Assembly: GCA_024229515.1 (NCBI GenBank)
Contig: JAAESI010000010.1
Location: 126,001-190,000, forward strand
Length of the DNA stretch: 64,000 nt
Direction of reading: 5' to 3'
Source of the DNA: Pseudomonadota bacterium
Lineage (GTDB): Bacteria > Myxococcota_A > UBA796 > UBA9615
The notes under the pieces were generated by a model. That model worked only from the letters and a program-made list of their open reading frames with translations, did not search any database and was not told the DNA's origin. Each line of letters begins with the position of its first letter. The first letter of the stretch is position 1. Of the stretch, positions 25,346 to 35,070 are shown in pieces. The position numbers and the translations under genes were made by a program.

Positions 25346-26797
25346 ATGTCGCACTTGACCGCATCCGCCATCGAACTCGCGCGTCGCATCCGCGACGGCG
25401 AGGCCTCCTCCGTCGACATCGTCGAGGCGCACATCGAGCAGATCCAGCGCGTCAACGGCGCCCTCAACGCCGTCGTGCAGCCCCGCTTCGACGTCGCCCG
25501 CGCCGAGGCCGCGACCGCGGACCGGGAGCTCGCCGAGGCAGGACCCGAGGAGCTCCCTCCGCTGCACGGCGTGCCCTGCACCATCAAGGAGTGCTTCGCC
25601 CTGGAGGGCATGAAGCAGTGCGCAGGACTCGAGTCCCAAAGGCACCACGTCCCGCACGAGCAGGCCCCCACCGTCACCCGCCTCCGAGGCGCTGGAGCCA
25701 TCCCCCTGGGCGTCACCAACCTGTCCGAGCTGTGCATGTGGCTCGAGTCCAACAACCGCGTCTACGGCCGCACCAACAACCCCTACGACCTCAACCGCAT
25801 CGTCGGGGGAAGCAGCGGTGGCGAGGGCGCCATCGTCGGCGCAGGCGCCTCCCCGTTCGGCCTCGGCAGCGACATCGGCGGCTCCATCCGCATGCCCGCC
25901 TTCTTCTGCGGCGTCTTCGGGCACAAGCCCAGCGGCGGCGTCGTGCCGGGGACCGGGCAGTACCCGGTCGCCCACGGGGATGCCCTCCGCTACCTCACCA
26001 CCGGGCCGCTGGCCCGCCGCGCCGAAGACCTGATGCCGCTGCTGCGGCTGCTCGCCGGACCCGACGGCCAGGACACTGGCTGCGAGCCCATCGAGCTGGG
26101 CGAGGTCGACGCCGTCGACCTCGCCGGCCTCACGGTGCTCCACATCCCGGACAACGGCCGCACCCCCGTCAGCCGCGAGCTGCGCGACGCCCAACGCCGG
26201 GTCGCGGACCGCCTCGAGGCCCTCGGCGCCACCGTGCGCACGCCCTCGCTCCACCGGCTCAAGCGCTCCTTCGACATCTGGGGCGCGATGCTCCACGAAG
26301 CGGGGGGCCCCAGCTTCGCCGAGCTCATGGCCAACGGGAACGGCAGCTGGCGCTCCACCTTCGCCCTCGCCCGCTGGTTCACCGGAGGCGGGGTCCACAC
26401 CCTCCCCGCCATCGCCCTCGCGCTCTTCGAACAGACCGCGGACGTGCCCCGGGGACGGGTCGCCAAATGGGCCGCCCAGGGCGAAGAGCTGCGCCTCGAA
26501 CTCGAGGATGCGCTGGGGAACGACGGAGTCATGCTCTACCCGCCCTACGCGCGCACCGCGCCGAAGCACTACTACCCGCTGCTGCGCCCTTTCGAGTGGG
26601 TCTACACCGCCATCCTCAACGTGATGCAGCTCCCCAGCACGCAGGTCCCGCTGGGGCTCGACAGCCGGGGCCTCCCCCTCGGCGTGCAGGTCGCCGCCGC
26701 CCACGGCAACGACCACCTCACCATCGCCGTCGCCCAGGAGCTGGAGCGCTCGTTCGGAGGCTGGACTCCGCCGGATCGCTGGATGGCGTCAGCCTGA
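25346..26797 (+). CDS. amidase signature family hydrolase
   Basis: 483 aa from ATG 25346. Amidase-signature enzyme with the Ser-cisSer-Lys triad: Lys81 (CTIKECF), Ser156/157 in the Gly-rich RIVGGSSGGEGA, and Ser180 in GSDIGGSIRMP. Also present are LPPLHGVPCTIKE, GVTNLSELCMW, FGHKPSGGVVPGTG and the C-terminal GLPLGVQVAA. The overall pattern is nearest to fatty-acid amide hydrolase/FAAH2-like amidases rather than GatA, since there is no GatB or GatC nearby. It would hydrolyse an amide bond in the cytoplasm; the substrate is unknown. The tail overlaps the convergent membrane protein gene by 9 bp. Confidence 0.92.
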   Translation: MSHLTASAIELARRIRDGEASSVDIVEAHIEQIQRVNGALNAVVQPRFDVARAEAATADRELAEAGPEELPPLHGVPCTIKECFALEGMKQCAGLESQRHHVPHEQAPTVTRLRGAGAIPLGVTNLSELCMWLESNNRVYGRTNNPYDLNRIVGGSSGGEGAIVGAGASPFGLGSDIGGSIRMPAFFCGVFGHKPSGGVVPGTGQYPVAHGDALRYLTTGPLARRAEDLMPLLRLLAGPDGQDTGCEPIELGEVDAVDLAGLTVLHIPDNGRTPVSRELRDAQRRVADRLEALGATVRTPSLHRLKRSFDIWGAMLHEAGGPSFAELMANGNGSWRSTFALARWFTGGGVHTLPAIALALFEQTADVPRGRVAKWAAQGEELRLELEDALGNDGVMLYPPYARTAPKHYYPLLRPFEWVYTAILNVMQLPSTQVPLGLDSRGLPLGVQVAAAHGNDHLTIAVAQELERSFGGWTPPDRWMASA

Positions 26798-28405
26798 CCC
26801 GCCCAGCGCCCCCGGCGCCAGCTCCCAGATCAGCAGCAGCGGACGTCCGTCCTCCGCCTTCAGCACGAGCGTCGGCGGCATGCCCGGACGCCCCGCCCCC
26901 GCCAGGCAGGCCTGGATCTCGTCGTTCCAATGCCACCCCGCGAAGTCCATCAGCCACCGCCGGCGGTGGTCCCGCGTGCGCAGAATCTCCGAGCAGTCGG
27001 ACGGACGCTCCGGCACGTAGTCCGACGGAAAGCGCTCTCCGGTGACCGCGATGACGGGCCAGTAGCTCCAGCTGTCGCCGGCCAGCAGCAGCCCCTCTTC
27101 GTCGGCCCCCAGCCGCTCCAGCATCCAGCGGCCCGCGGCCTCCTTCGCGTCCACCGGACGCGACGCCACGAACGACGGCTCGGCGTCCCCGCCGGTGGTG
27201 CTCATCGCCCCGAAGAAGCCGACCCCCAGGGCCGTGCCCTGGAGCACCACGAGCAACCCTAGCAGCGCCGCCCCGGCCCGATCGAACCGGCCCCTGCCGT
27301 CGCCCACCAGCCCCCACGCCAGCCACGGCAGGGCGAGCACCAGCGTCGTCAGGAGGTAGCGCTCGCGCGTGAGCTCCCGCAGGTCGAAGTCGGCCGACCG
27401 CAAGACCGTCAGCAGCCACACCGCCGCGATCGCGATCGCGAGGCTCCGTGCCGCCGCGTTGGCCTCCTTCACCGAGCGCGCCGCCGCCGCGATGAACGCC
27501 ACGACGACCATCGCCCAGGCGAGCAGTTCGCCCGGCGGATCGGCCGAGGAGGGGCCCGCAAACCAGTGCAGCAGCCGCCCCCCCGCGAGCACATCCACCG
27601 TCGAGGTAGGCCCCGCCACGAGCATGCGCGTGCCCAGCGGCGTCGCCGCGACGGCGTCCACGTAGGTGCCCGAGTAGTCGATCCCCGGCCCCAGCCCGAT
27701 CTGGTCGACGATCACGTCCCAGCTGACCCACCCCAGCGCCGCGAAGCCGACCGCCGCGGCCCCGATCAGGTCCGGGCGGAGGAGCTCCCGCGCCCGCCCC
27801 CGGATCACCGCCAGGGCCGCCACGAGGCCGAACCCCAGCGCCATCGCCTGGGGGTGGAAGGAGACCGCGGCCCCCAGCAGCAGCCCCGCCAGCGCCGCGG
27901 TGCGCACCTCGGGCTTGTCGATGAGCCGCTGCCACGCCCACCACGTCCCCAGGATCAACACCGGGAGCGCCGCCACAGACAGGGCGACGCGGCTGAACAG
28001 CACCGTGATCGGCGCCACCGCCACCAGCGCGGCCGCCGCCAGGGACGCCCGCGAGCCTCCCAGCCGCCCTCCGATGGCGCCCGCGACGGGGATGGTGGCG
28101 ATGCCCAGCAGCGCCATGGGTAGCCGCGAAGCGGCGGCGGTCGTGCCCAGCACCTTCAGGAAGGGAGCGGTGATCCACAGCTGCCACGGGCCGAAGTACG
28201 GCCTCACGGGGTGGAGCTGGAAGGTGCCCGTCTCGGCGATCTGCCAGCTGTAGAAGACCTCGTGCCCCTCATCCCCGGAGAAGCCCGGCCAGACGCCCAG
28301 GTTCCAAAGGCGCAGCGCTCCTCCGACGGCGATGATCCCGAGCAGGAGCCAGCGGGTTCGGTCCCCGGGAGCCGGCGGATCCGACGTGTAGACTTCGGCC
28401 ACCAC
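26789..28405 (-). CDS. GT-C type membrane glycosyltransferase-like protein
   Basis: About 538 aa with roughly ten to twelve membrane helices and a soluble C-terminal domain. The first periplasmic loop holds DEGHEVFYSWQIAE, the acidic motif of dolichyl-phosphate-mannose/ArnT-type GT-C transferases, followed by PYFGPWQLWITAPFL and SRLPMALLG, which fit PMT_2 proteins. Members move sugars from lipid carriers to proteins or lipids. Start uncertain: GTG 28405 is chosen because ATG 28456 would overlap the divergent receptor gene starting at 28442; neither has a good ribosome site. The 3' end overlaps the amidase by 9 bp. Acceptor unknown. Confidence 0.75.
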   Translation of the reverse strand: MVAEVYTSDPPAPGDRTRWLLLGIIAVGGALRLWNLGVWPGFSGDEGHEVFYSWQIAETGTFQLHPVRPYFGPWQLWITAPFLKVLGTTAAASRLPMALLGIATIPVAGAIGGRLGGSRASLAAAALVAVAPITVLFSRVALSVAALPVLILGTWWAWQRLIDKPEVRTAALAGLLLGAAVSFHPQAMALGFGLVAALAVIRGRARELLRPDLIGAAAVGFAALGWVSWDVIVDQIGLGPGIDYSGTYVDAVAATPLGTRMLVAGPTSTVDVLAGGRLLHWFAGPSSADPPGELLAWAMVVVAFIAAAARSVKEANAAARSLAIAIAAVWLLTVLRSADFDLRELTRERYLLTTLVLALPWLAWGLVGDGRGRFDRAGAALLGLLVVLQGTALGVGFFGAMSTTGGDAEPSFVASRPVDAKEAAGRWMLERLGADEEGLLLAGDSWSYWPVIAVTGERFPSDYVPERPSDCSEILRTRDHRRRWLMDFAGWHWNDEIQACLAGAGRPGMPPTLVLKAEDGRPLLLIWELAPGALGGSG

Positions 28406-28441
28406 GGGCCGATTGTAGAGGACCGGGCGGAGGACGCCGAC

Positions 28442-30682
28442 TTGGCACGACTGCATCCGGTCGTTCGCGCAGCCGCGTTGCTGCTGGCCCTCGCGCTCCC
28501 GTCCGCGGCCCTCGCCGGGGGCACCGTCACCGGCATCGTCGTGGACGTCCGCACCAGGGAGCCGATCCCGCTGGCGTCGGTCTACGTCGCCGCCCTCAGG
28601 CTCGACCTGGAAGCGGGCGAGGACGGCACCTTCACCCTGGTCGACGTGCCCGAAGGAACCACCGTGGCCGCCGCGGCCTCCGGGTACCGCCGCGCCACCC
28701 TCCGCGTCGAGGGAACCTCGAGCCTTCGGTTCGAGCTCCGCCCCCGCGGGGGCGGGCAGACCGTGATCACCAGCGAGCCGACGTGGGAGGTCGTCGCCCG
28801 CTCAGGGCTCCCCGAAGGCGGCACCCCGTCGGAGCACTCCCTGAACCGCGCCGACCTCGAGACCAGCCCGGGCGCGTTGGGGGACCCGCTGCGCGCTGTG
28901 CAGAAGCTCCCGGGCGTCAGCGGGGACGAGGGGAGCCGGGCCTGGCTGCGCGTGCGCGGAGGGCTGGGCGGCGAGCTCCAGGTGGAGATTGACGGCATCC
29001 CCGTCCACCACCTCACCCACGCCGACGGCATCGTCTCCATGGTCCACCGGGACCTGGTCGACGCGGTCACCCTGCACAGCGCGGGCACCCCCTCGAACCG
29101 CCCCGGGGGCACCGCCGGAGGCCTCTACCTGGAGTACCGAGACGGCCCCCACGACCGGCTCGACGGCGCCGTCGACCTGTCCCTGCTGGCGGGCTCGGTG
29201 ATGGTCTCCAGCGAGCTCGCCGAGGGACACGAGCTGACCGCCGCCACCCGGCAGTCGTTCCTGACCGCCTACCTCGCCGCCGCAGCCCCCGTGTTCGACG
29301 GCCCCACACCCCGGATCAACTACGGCGAGACGTTCCTCCGCTACACGCACGGAAGCGATGCCCACCGGCTCCGCCTCACCGTGCTGGGCATCACCGACCG
29401 CATGCTCTTCGACGACGTCAACGTGCGCCACCGGACCCTCGGAGGGGCCGCGGACTGGCGCTGGCAGTGGCGCGAGGGCGGAACCCTGGATCTGCAATTC
29501 GCCCACGGCAGCAGCATCGAGGATTCGCCCGTGGAGGAGGACTTCCCGGTCCCCAACCACCTGACCTTCGTCGACAGCGATCAGCGCACCCACCTGCGCC
29601 TCAGCAACCGCCACGAGAACAACGGCCGCAGCGTCGCGTACGGCGTGGAGGCCGCGGCCCGCACGCGCAAGCTGGAGGGCTCCTTCGAGGACCGCCGCGG
29701 GGTGCCTGCGTGGAGCCACCTCCCCTACGCCGACCTCGACGTGCCCGTCGTCGAGCTGAAGACGAACACCACCTGGGCCGAGATCGCGCTGTGGGGGCAG
29801 GGCCGCTTCGAGCGCATCCTCGGCCCCCTCGGCATGACCATCAGCGCCCGCCTGGACCTCCCCCGGCACGGCGGGGGCCTCCCCACGTTCAGCCCCCGCC
29901 TCGACCTCGTGCTCCCCCTGTCCTGGGGCATGACGATCGCGGGGCGCGCGGCGCTGCTGCACCAGCACCGGACGGACGCCCTGATCGTGGATCGCGACCT
30001 CGGCGACGACAGCCTGCGGCCCGAGCGCGCGGCCTGGTTCGAGCTGTCCGTGGACCAGCAGCTGAGCCAGAAGGTGTTCGTCGGCGCGGCCGCGTGGATG
30101 CGCATCCACGACCACCTCGCCGTCCACGACGGCACCCGCTGGCACGACACCGGCTACGGCCGGGCGCTCGGCCTCGAGCTGCAGCTCGCGGCGCGTTCGG
30201 GGCGGCTGTCGGTGGACGCGAGCTACGGCTTCGGGCTCAGCGAGCGGACCGACCCCATCTCGGAGCTGACTTCGCCCGCGGGCGGGGATCAGCGCCACGA
30301 GTTCCAGGCCGGCATGGGGCTCGCGATCGGACAGCGTCGACGCTCCCTGCTCACCGTCGACTACACCTACCGATCGGGCTGGGCGATCGCGTCCATGACC
30401 CGCTGCGCGCCCGACGACGACGGCGTCTACCTCTGGTCGCTCGAGGACCTGGGGGACCGACGCACGGCGGACCTGCACCGGATCGCGGCGCGCTTCGAGC
30501 ACAGCCACGAGTTCGCCCGCTGGCGGCTGGTGGGGTCCGCCGAGGCCGCCGCCACGCCCCTGGGCGGAGGGGTGGTCGAGGACTGCCCCACCGTGGCGGA
30601 AGACGGCGTCGCCCCCGAGTGTCGAACCCTCGACTTCCTCCCCATCGTCATGCCCTGGGTGGGCCTGCGCGCCGAGTTCTGA
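28442..30682 (+). CDS. TonB-dependent receptor-like outer membrane protein
   Basis: 746 aa. The TTG at 28442 follows a strong GGAGGA site (28429-28434) and opens a signal peptide (ALLLALALPSAALAG). Residues ~25-105 are a carboxypeptidase-regulatory-like beta domain (TGIVVDVRTREPIPLASVYV). Residues ~130-230 are a plug-like domain (DPLRAVQKLPGVSGD, LRVRGGLGGELQVEIDGIPVHH, GTPSNRPGGTAGGLYLEYRDG). The rest is a beta-barrel with alternating strands and an aromatic C-terminal residue (GLRAEF). It probably imports or binds a large ligand with TonB/ExbBD energy; no TonB box was identified and no partner is adjacent. The stop overlaps the next tiny ORF as TGATG. Confidence 0.85.
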   Translation: MARLHPVVRAAALLLALALPSAALAGGTVTGIVVDVRTREPIPLASVYVAALRLDLEAGEDGTFTLVDVPEGTTVAAAASGYRRATLRVEGTSSLRFELRPRGGGQTVITSEPTWEVVARSGLPEGGTPSEHSLNRADLETSPGALGDPLRAVQKLPGVSGDEGSRAWLRVRGGLGGELQVEIDGIPVHHLTHADGIVSMVHRDLVDAVTLHSAGTPSNRPGGTAGGLYLEYRDGPHDRLDGAVDLSLLAGSVMVSSELAEGHELTAATRQSFLTAYLAAAAPVFDGPTPRINYGETFLRYTHGSDAHRLRLTVLGITDRMLFDDVNVRHRTLGGAADWRWQWREGGTLDLQFAHGSSIEDSPVEEDFPVPNHLTFVDSDQRTHLRLSNRHENNGRSVAYGVEAAARTRKLEGSFEDRRGVPAWSHLPYADLDVPVVELKTNTTWAEIALWGQGRFERILGPLGMTISARLDLPRHGGGLPTFSPRLDLVLPLSWGMTIAGRAALLHQHRTDALIVDRDLGDDSLRPERAAWFELSVDQQLSQKVFVGAAAWMRIHDHLAVHDGTRWHDTGYGRALGLELQLAARSGRLSVDASYGFGLSERTDPISELTSPAGGDQRHEFQAGMGLAIGQRRRSLLTVDYTYRSGWAIASMTRCAPDDDGVYLWSLEDLGDRRTADLHRIAARFEHSHEFARWRLVGSAEAAATPLGGGVVEDCPTVAEDGVAPECRTLDFLPIVMPWVGLRAEF

Positions 30683-30765
30683 TGCCGGATGTTCCCTTCC
30701 ACCCCTCGGGCAACGCGATCGAGCTGAAGTCGTTCCGCGACCCCGCATCCCTGTTCGCCCGATGA
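30682..30765 (+). CDS. possible 27-aa linker peptide between receptor and reductase genes
   Basis: 27 residues (MPDVPFHPSGNAIELKSFRD plus PASLFAR). Its ATG overlaps the receptor stop (TGATG) and its TGA overlaps the next ATG (ATGA), so it fills the 79-nt gap in one frame exactly. No family recognised. It may be a real small protein or only a reading frame that carries ribosomes between the two genes. Confidence 0.4.
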   Translation: MPDVPFHPSGNAIELKSFRDPASLFAR

Positions 30766-31793
30766 GCGACCTGCGCGCGCTCGTCGTCGGCGTCGGAGGG
30801 ATCGGCGGGACCATCGCGGGCACCGCCGTGGGCATCGACCCGGGGGTCGAGATCGTGGGCCTGACCACGAACGAAAGCATCGCCGCGGCGATCGGCGAGC
30901 AGGGCTACCGGGTGGGCCCCCGCACCGCCGCCGGCGACGTGCGGACCGCCCTGCCGCCGGGCACGGAACCGTTCGACCTCATCCTGCTCGCCACCCGCCC
31001 TCCGCAGATTGAGGAGGCGGCGCGCGGGGCGCTCCCCTTCCTGTCGGACGATGGGGCGCTGGTGGTGCTCTGCAACGGCCTGTGCGAGGAGCGCGTCGCC
31101 GCCATCGCGGGGGCGGACCGAACCCTCGGCGCGATCGTCGCCTGGGGAGCGTCCATGACCGCACCGGGCGTCTACGACCGGACCTCGATCGGCGGCTTCA
31201 TCGCCGGGCGGCTGGACGGCGGCACCGACGACGCGCGCTTCGCTCGGCTGACCCGCCTGCTCGCCCCCGTCGGCCCGGTCACCGTCAGCGGCAACCTGCT
31301 GGGGGCCCGCTGGAGCAAGCTGGCGATCAACTGCGCGATCTCTCCCCTGGGGACCATCGGCGGGGACCGCCTCGGCGTGCTCATGCGGGCCGCGATCGTG
31401 CGTCGGCTGGCGCTCGAGCTCATCACCGAAGTGGTGCACATCGCCCACGCCGAGGAGATCGGGCTGGAGATGATCTCGGGCACGCTCGACCTGGACTGGC
31501 TCGCGCTGAAGTCCCCCGAGGGGCGGGCAGCGCTGATGGCCAAGCACGGCATGCTGCTGGCGGTCGGCACCAAGTACCGGCGCCTGCGCAGCTCGATGCT
31601 CCGCGCCATCGAGCGGGGCCGCACCCCCGCGGTCGACTTCCTCTGCGGAGAGATCGTCGAACGGGGCGCCCGCCACGGCATCGCCACCCCTGCCAACGCC
31701 GCCGCACAGCGGCTCGTGCACGCGATCGCTCGCGGCGAGCGGGCCTCCTCGATGGACGCCATCCGGGCCCTCGGCGCGGAGCTGAACTTGTAA
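30762..31793 (+). CDS. panE: 2-dehydropantoate 2-reductase family protein
   Basis: 343 aa. Ketopantoate reductase reduces 2-dehydropantoate to pantoate with NADPH for pantothenate and CoA synthesis. The N-terminal Rossmann fold has GVGGIGG (~10-16) and DLILLATR. The C-terminal ApbA domain has the conserved ARWSKLAINCAISPLGTIGG (catalytic Lys and Asn) and RAIERGRTPAVDFLCGEIVERGARHGIATPAN (substrate-binding Ser/Glu region). Slightly longer than E. coli PanE (303 aa), so a related oxidoreductase of the ApbA family is possible. Start ATG overlaps the preceding small ORF stop (ATGA). Confidence 0.85.
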   Translation: MSDLRALVVGVGGIGGTIAGTAVGIDPGVEIVGLTTNESIAAAIGEQGYRVGPRTAAGDVRTALPPGTEPFDLILLATRPPQIEEAARGALPFLSDDGALVVLCNGLCEERVAAIAGADRTLGAIVAWGASMTAPGVYDRTSIGGFIAGRLDGGTDDARFARLTRLLAPVGPVTVSGNLLGARWSKLAINCAISPLGTIGGDRLGVLMRAAIVRRLALELITEVVHIAHAEEIGLEMISGTLDLDWLALKSPEGRAALMAKHGMLLAVGTKYRRLRSSMLRAIERGRTPAVDFLCGEIVERGARHGIATPANAAAQRLVHAIARGERASSMDAIRALGAELNL

Positions 31794-31822
31794 GGTCCGG
31801 CCCCTCCGTCCCTCCGCAGGTC

Positions 31823-32602
31823 ATGCTCGATCCGCTCCAGGCAGAGCTCCGTCGCATGCTCGACGAGATCGCCACCGAGCACTCCGACCCCGGTCGTGAG
31901 CGCAAGGCCGCGCCCGCCCGATCCGTTCGGCGGAGCGAGGCCCTGGCCACGCGAACCATCGGCCTGCGCTTCTCCGCTCCCCCGCACACCTCGTTTGGCG
32001 ACCGCCGCGACCGCCGGCTCACCGAACTCAAGCACCTCCTCGCGCACCTCCCCTGGGCCGACGACGCCATCTCGGAGGACGCCTGGAAGAGCTACCTCGT
32101 GGGCTTTCTCCGGCTCCGCCTGGGCCGCACGGTCGAGGCGTTCGAGGCGTGGCAGAAGGCCGGTCCGATCGTGCCGCGCACCGCGCTCCCGCCGGAGACC
32201 CTGATCTGGATGCTCAAGGGCGAGTTCAACGGCTCCTTCCCCGAGGGCACCACGGTGAAGCACGCGCTGTGGGGCGATGGGCCCGACCGCTGGAGAGCGG
32301 TGGTGGCGTGCGCCGGCGACGGTCCTCAGCATGCCGTCGGCAGGGCCGAGTTTGCCCGCTACGAGGAAGACGCCGTCATGCGGCTGGTCTACCTCGACGC
32401 CGCGCTGCAGTGGCCTCTGGATCGCATGACGGAGGCGGCGTGCCGGCTCGCTTGCGCCGTGCTCCTGGCGGCGGACGAGTACCTCGACGAGGCGCTCGAG
32501 ACGATCGCGCCGGAAGCGGTCCGCAGGCTCAGCCCCTACGGAACCTGGGCCTGGCCCCTGATCCGCGCCTGGATCGACCGGGCGCGCTCGGGTCACTCGT
32601 AG
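31823..32602 (+). CDS. hypothetical soluble helical protein
   Basis: 259 aa, no family recognised. No signal peptide or membrane helix, so cytoplasmic. The first 60 residues are charged and disordered-looking (PGRERKAAPARSVRRSEA). The remainder is helical with a TPR-like feel (KSYLVGFLRLRLGRTVEAFEAWQKAGPIVP, CRLACAVLLAADEYLDEALETIAPEAVRRL). ATG at 31823, 29 nt after the panE stop, so it may be the last gene of that operon. The 3' end overlaps the convergent gene by 10 bp. Confidence 0.65.
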   Translation: MLDPLQAELRRMLDEIATEHSDPGRERKAAPARSVRRSEALATRTIGLRFSAPPHTSFGDRRDRRLTELKHLLAHLPWADDAISEDAWKSYLVGFLRLRLGRTVEAFEAWQKAGPIVPRTALPPETLIWMLKGEFNGSFPEGTTVKHALWGDGPDRWRAVVACAGDGPQHAVGRAEFARYEEDAVMRLVYLDAALQWPLDRMTEAACRLACAVLLAADEYLDEALETIAPEAVRRLSPYGTWAWPLIRAWIDRARSGHS

Positions 32603-35070
32603 CGGAGCGGCAGCTCGAAGATGACCTCGTCGCGGGCGTGGGCGTCGAACGGGCAGAACCCCATCGTGTCCGCCACGCACTGGGCGAAGGCGGAGTCCCC
32701 GGTGTCATCGTCCAGGACGGTCACGTTCTTGACCCGTCCGTCGCACCCCACGCTGATCTCCAGGTTCACCTGCCCGGTGACCTCGCCGTCCTCGGGGTGG
32801 CAGCGCAGGGTCTGCTCCTGGAAGCCGCGCACCGACGAGCTGATCTGCTCGCCGTCGAGTCCGACCTCCAGCTGCATGCCGTAGTCATCGCCGGAGTCGT
32901 CGCCGGTCAGCGAGGTCAGGCAGCGCTTGGCCGACGGCATCGACAGCTTCGCGTACGTGCGTCGGGTCGAGCCGCGCACCGCCACGTCCGTCGCTCCCTC
33001 CGCCTGCAGCTCCTTGTCGGCCCACACCAGCAGCACCTGGAGCTCGCCCGCGCCCGTCTGGGAGGGGCAGATCACCTCCAGCTCGACCTCCTGGGGGCCA
33101 GCCTCGCGGGCGACCGTGGAGCTGTCGCGTTTGACGTTGCGGCCGTCGACGTAGAAGTCCCACTCGACCGTGAGCTCGGCCAACTCGCCCTCGGCGAGGC
33201 CGTCCAGGGTGAACTCCACCGCCGCGTCCAGAGCGTCGCCGGGGCGGCAGGAGCCGACGTAAAAGTCGAGGATGTCGAGCCGGGTCAGCCGCGCTGGACC
33301 TCCCCCGCTGCCCCCGTACTCGTTCCAGCTGCCCGTCCCGATGGGGACCGGCTCGCCGCCGCTGCCGAGGTCGTCGAAGTCGAAGTCGTCCTCGGCTTCG
33401 GAGGCGGCGGGGGTCGCGGCCTCGGCGGCTCCATCGCCGCCGTCGTCGCTATCGCCGGTCTCCCACCCGCGATCGCCCCCCAGCCCGAGGTCGTCCAACG
33501 AGGTCGAGTCCGCGGTCCGCGCAGGGGGCGCCTTCTTGGGCCCGTCGGAGCTGCGGGGCGGGGGCGCCGTAGCCCCGGTGCCGCCCAGCGCGACGGCCGT
33601 GCCGGTGGTGGTGGGGACGTCGGCCCACTCGGCGCGGAAGCGCGCGACGTCGCCCCGGGCGGCCATCGACCAGGAGGTGTCCAGGTCCCCGGCGTCGAGG
33701 TCGGCATCGAAGTGGCCCAGCCACTCCCCGAGGTCGTCCTTGAAGACGCGGCCGCGGTAGCGCCGGCTGCGGTCGACCATCTCCGCAAGCTCGTCCTCGG
33801 GGATCGGCTCCATGCGGAACGGCAGCGGCCCGCGGGCGGCCTTGTCCAGCGAGCGGCTGCGGATGCGGTCGGCCCAGCCGAACGCCTGCTTCTTGGCGGT
33901 GGCGTAGGTCATGGCCCGCCCTGAGGGTCGTCGCGCCTTCCCGTCGGCCCAGCGGTCCACCCAGGGGCGGTAGAAGAGCACCTCGCTCTCGACCCGGAGG
34001 AACGGGATCTCGCCGCCCTGGACCGCCTCGTAGAAGGTGCGGGCGTCGGTGCCGGCGTACGGGGGAGCTTCGTCGGGGGTCAGCAGCAGCGGCGCGTACG
34101 TGGCCACGATGCCGACGATCACCTCGCGCTGCTGCTGGGTTCCGTCGTCCACCACGGTCACCACCGGCGCCGACGTGGCGAGGTAGCGGGCGGCGTGGCG
34201 GGCGGCGCCGCGCTCGAAGGTCCAGGAGGACGGGTCGGCCGCCAGCGTGCGGTACCAGTCATCGTCCCGGACGAGCACCTCGCCCTTGACCCGGATGGTG
34301 CGCAGCGACGACGACAGGTCTCCCTTCTTGGGGAAGCTCCGCATCATCTCGGCGTCGAGGAAGTCCCGGCCCACGAACCGCTTGAGGTCGCGCACGATCA
34401 GCTCGGCGTCCTCGCCTCCGCCGCCTCGTCCGCCGAACACCCCCAGCGCCCCGCGCCCCTTCTTGGGGAGCTGCCGGATCTCGACGGGGGCGGGCAGGCC
34501 GCCGGTCAGCGGCTTGGGCCGGCTGGGCACGTACATCGCGATGAGGCGCTCGCCGTCGGCGTCCCGATCTTCGGGACGCACGTCCGCGCCGGCCACGAAC
34601 AGGCCGACGTTCGGACGCTTGCTGTTGAGGACCGCGGCGGCGTCCCGGCCGCGCTTGAGGAGCCGGGGCAGCGCCACCGCCACGTACGCGCGCCCGCGCT
34701 TTCCCGGAAGGTCCAGCCGGACGAGCCCGCCGTCCAAATCCGGTCCGCTGACCTGGATCGAGGACGGCAACTGGGCCAGGGCGTCCCCGAGCGCGTCGGG
34801 CCCCCCGCCGGTGCCCAGGTGCTGCCGGATCAGGGGCGCCACCTGGCGATCCCAGTCGTCCCGCGTGTTGGCCACGATCAGCCACGCCGAGTGGCGCGAC
34901 GACCACGCCCGGAGCTCCTCGGGCGGCGAACCCAGGGCGCCCGCCTCCATCTGTTCCCAGGACCGGGAGCGCAGCTCCAACCCTTCGATGCGGAGCTCCC
35001 CGCGATCGGCCGCTCCGGGGGCGGGCAGGAGGCAAGCCGCCGCGAGCAGGGGCAGGAGCGCGCGCTTCAT
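32593..35070 (-). CDS. large secreted protein with AgmX/PglI-type C-terminal domain
   Basis: 825 aa. Signal peptide 1-21 (LLPLLAAACLLPAPGAA). Residues ~25-470 form an unrecognised alpha/beta region (SAWLIVANTRDDWDRQVAPLIRQ, RAYVAVALPRLLKRGRD, VTVVDDGTQQQREVIVGIVA). Residues ~500-590 are a low-complexity Asp/Ser/Gly linker (DDFDFDDLGSGG). Residues ~590-710 are beta-rich. The C-terminal ~100 residues carry the AgmX/PglI pattern: LRCHPEDGEVTGQVNLEISVGCDGRVKNV, then FAQCVADTMGFCPFDAH and a final FELPLRYE. ATG overlaps the stop of the Ig-like lipoprotein gene (ATGA), so the two are one operon. Envelope function inferred only. Confidence 0.65.
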   Translation of the reverse strand: MKRALLPLLAAACLLPAPGAADRGELRIEGLELRSRSWEQMEAGALGSPPEELRAWSSRHSAWLIVANTRDDWDRQVAPLIRQHLGTGGGPDALGDALAQLPSSIQVSGPDLDGGLVRLDLPGKRGRAYVAVALPRLLKRGRDAAAVLNSKRPNVGLFVAGADVRPEDRDADGERLIAMYVPSRPKPLTGGLPAPVEIRQLPKKGRGALGVFGGRGGGGEDAELIVRDLKRFVGRDFLDAEMMRSFPKKGDLSSSLRTIRVKGEVLVRDDDWYRTLAADPSSWTFERGAARHAARYLATSAPVVTVVDDGTQQQREVIVGIVATYAPLLLTPDEAPPYAGTDARTFYEAVQGGEIPFLRVESEVLFYRPWVDRWADGKARRPSGRAMTYATAKKQAFGWADRIRSRSLDKAARGPLPFRMEPIPEDELAEMVDRSRRYRGRVFKDDLGEWLGHFDADLDAGDLDTSWSMAARGDVARFRAEWADVPTTTGTAVALGGTGATAPPPRSSDGPKKAPPARTADSTSLDDLGLGGDRGWETGDSDDGGDGAAEAATPAASEAEDDFDFDDLGSGGEPVPIGTGSWNEYGGSGGGPARLTRLDILDFYVGSCRPGDALDAAVEFTLDGLAEGELAELTVEWDFYVDGRNVKRDSSTVAREAGPQEVELEVICPSQTGAGELQVLLVWADKELQAEGATDVAVRGSTRRTYAKLSMPSAKRCLTSLTGDDSGDDYGMQLEVGLDGEQISSSVRGFQEQTLRCHPEDGEVTGQVNLEISVGCDGRVKNVTVLDDDTGDSAFAQCVADTMGFCPFDAHARDEVIFELPLRYE

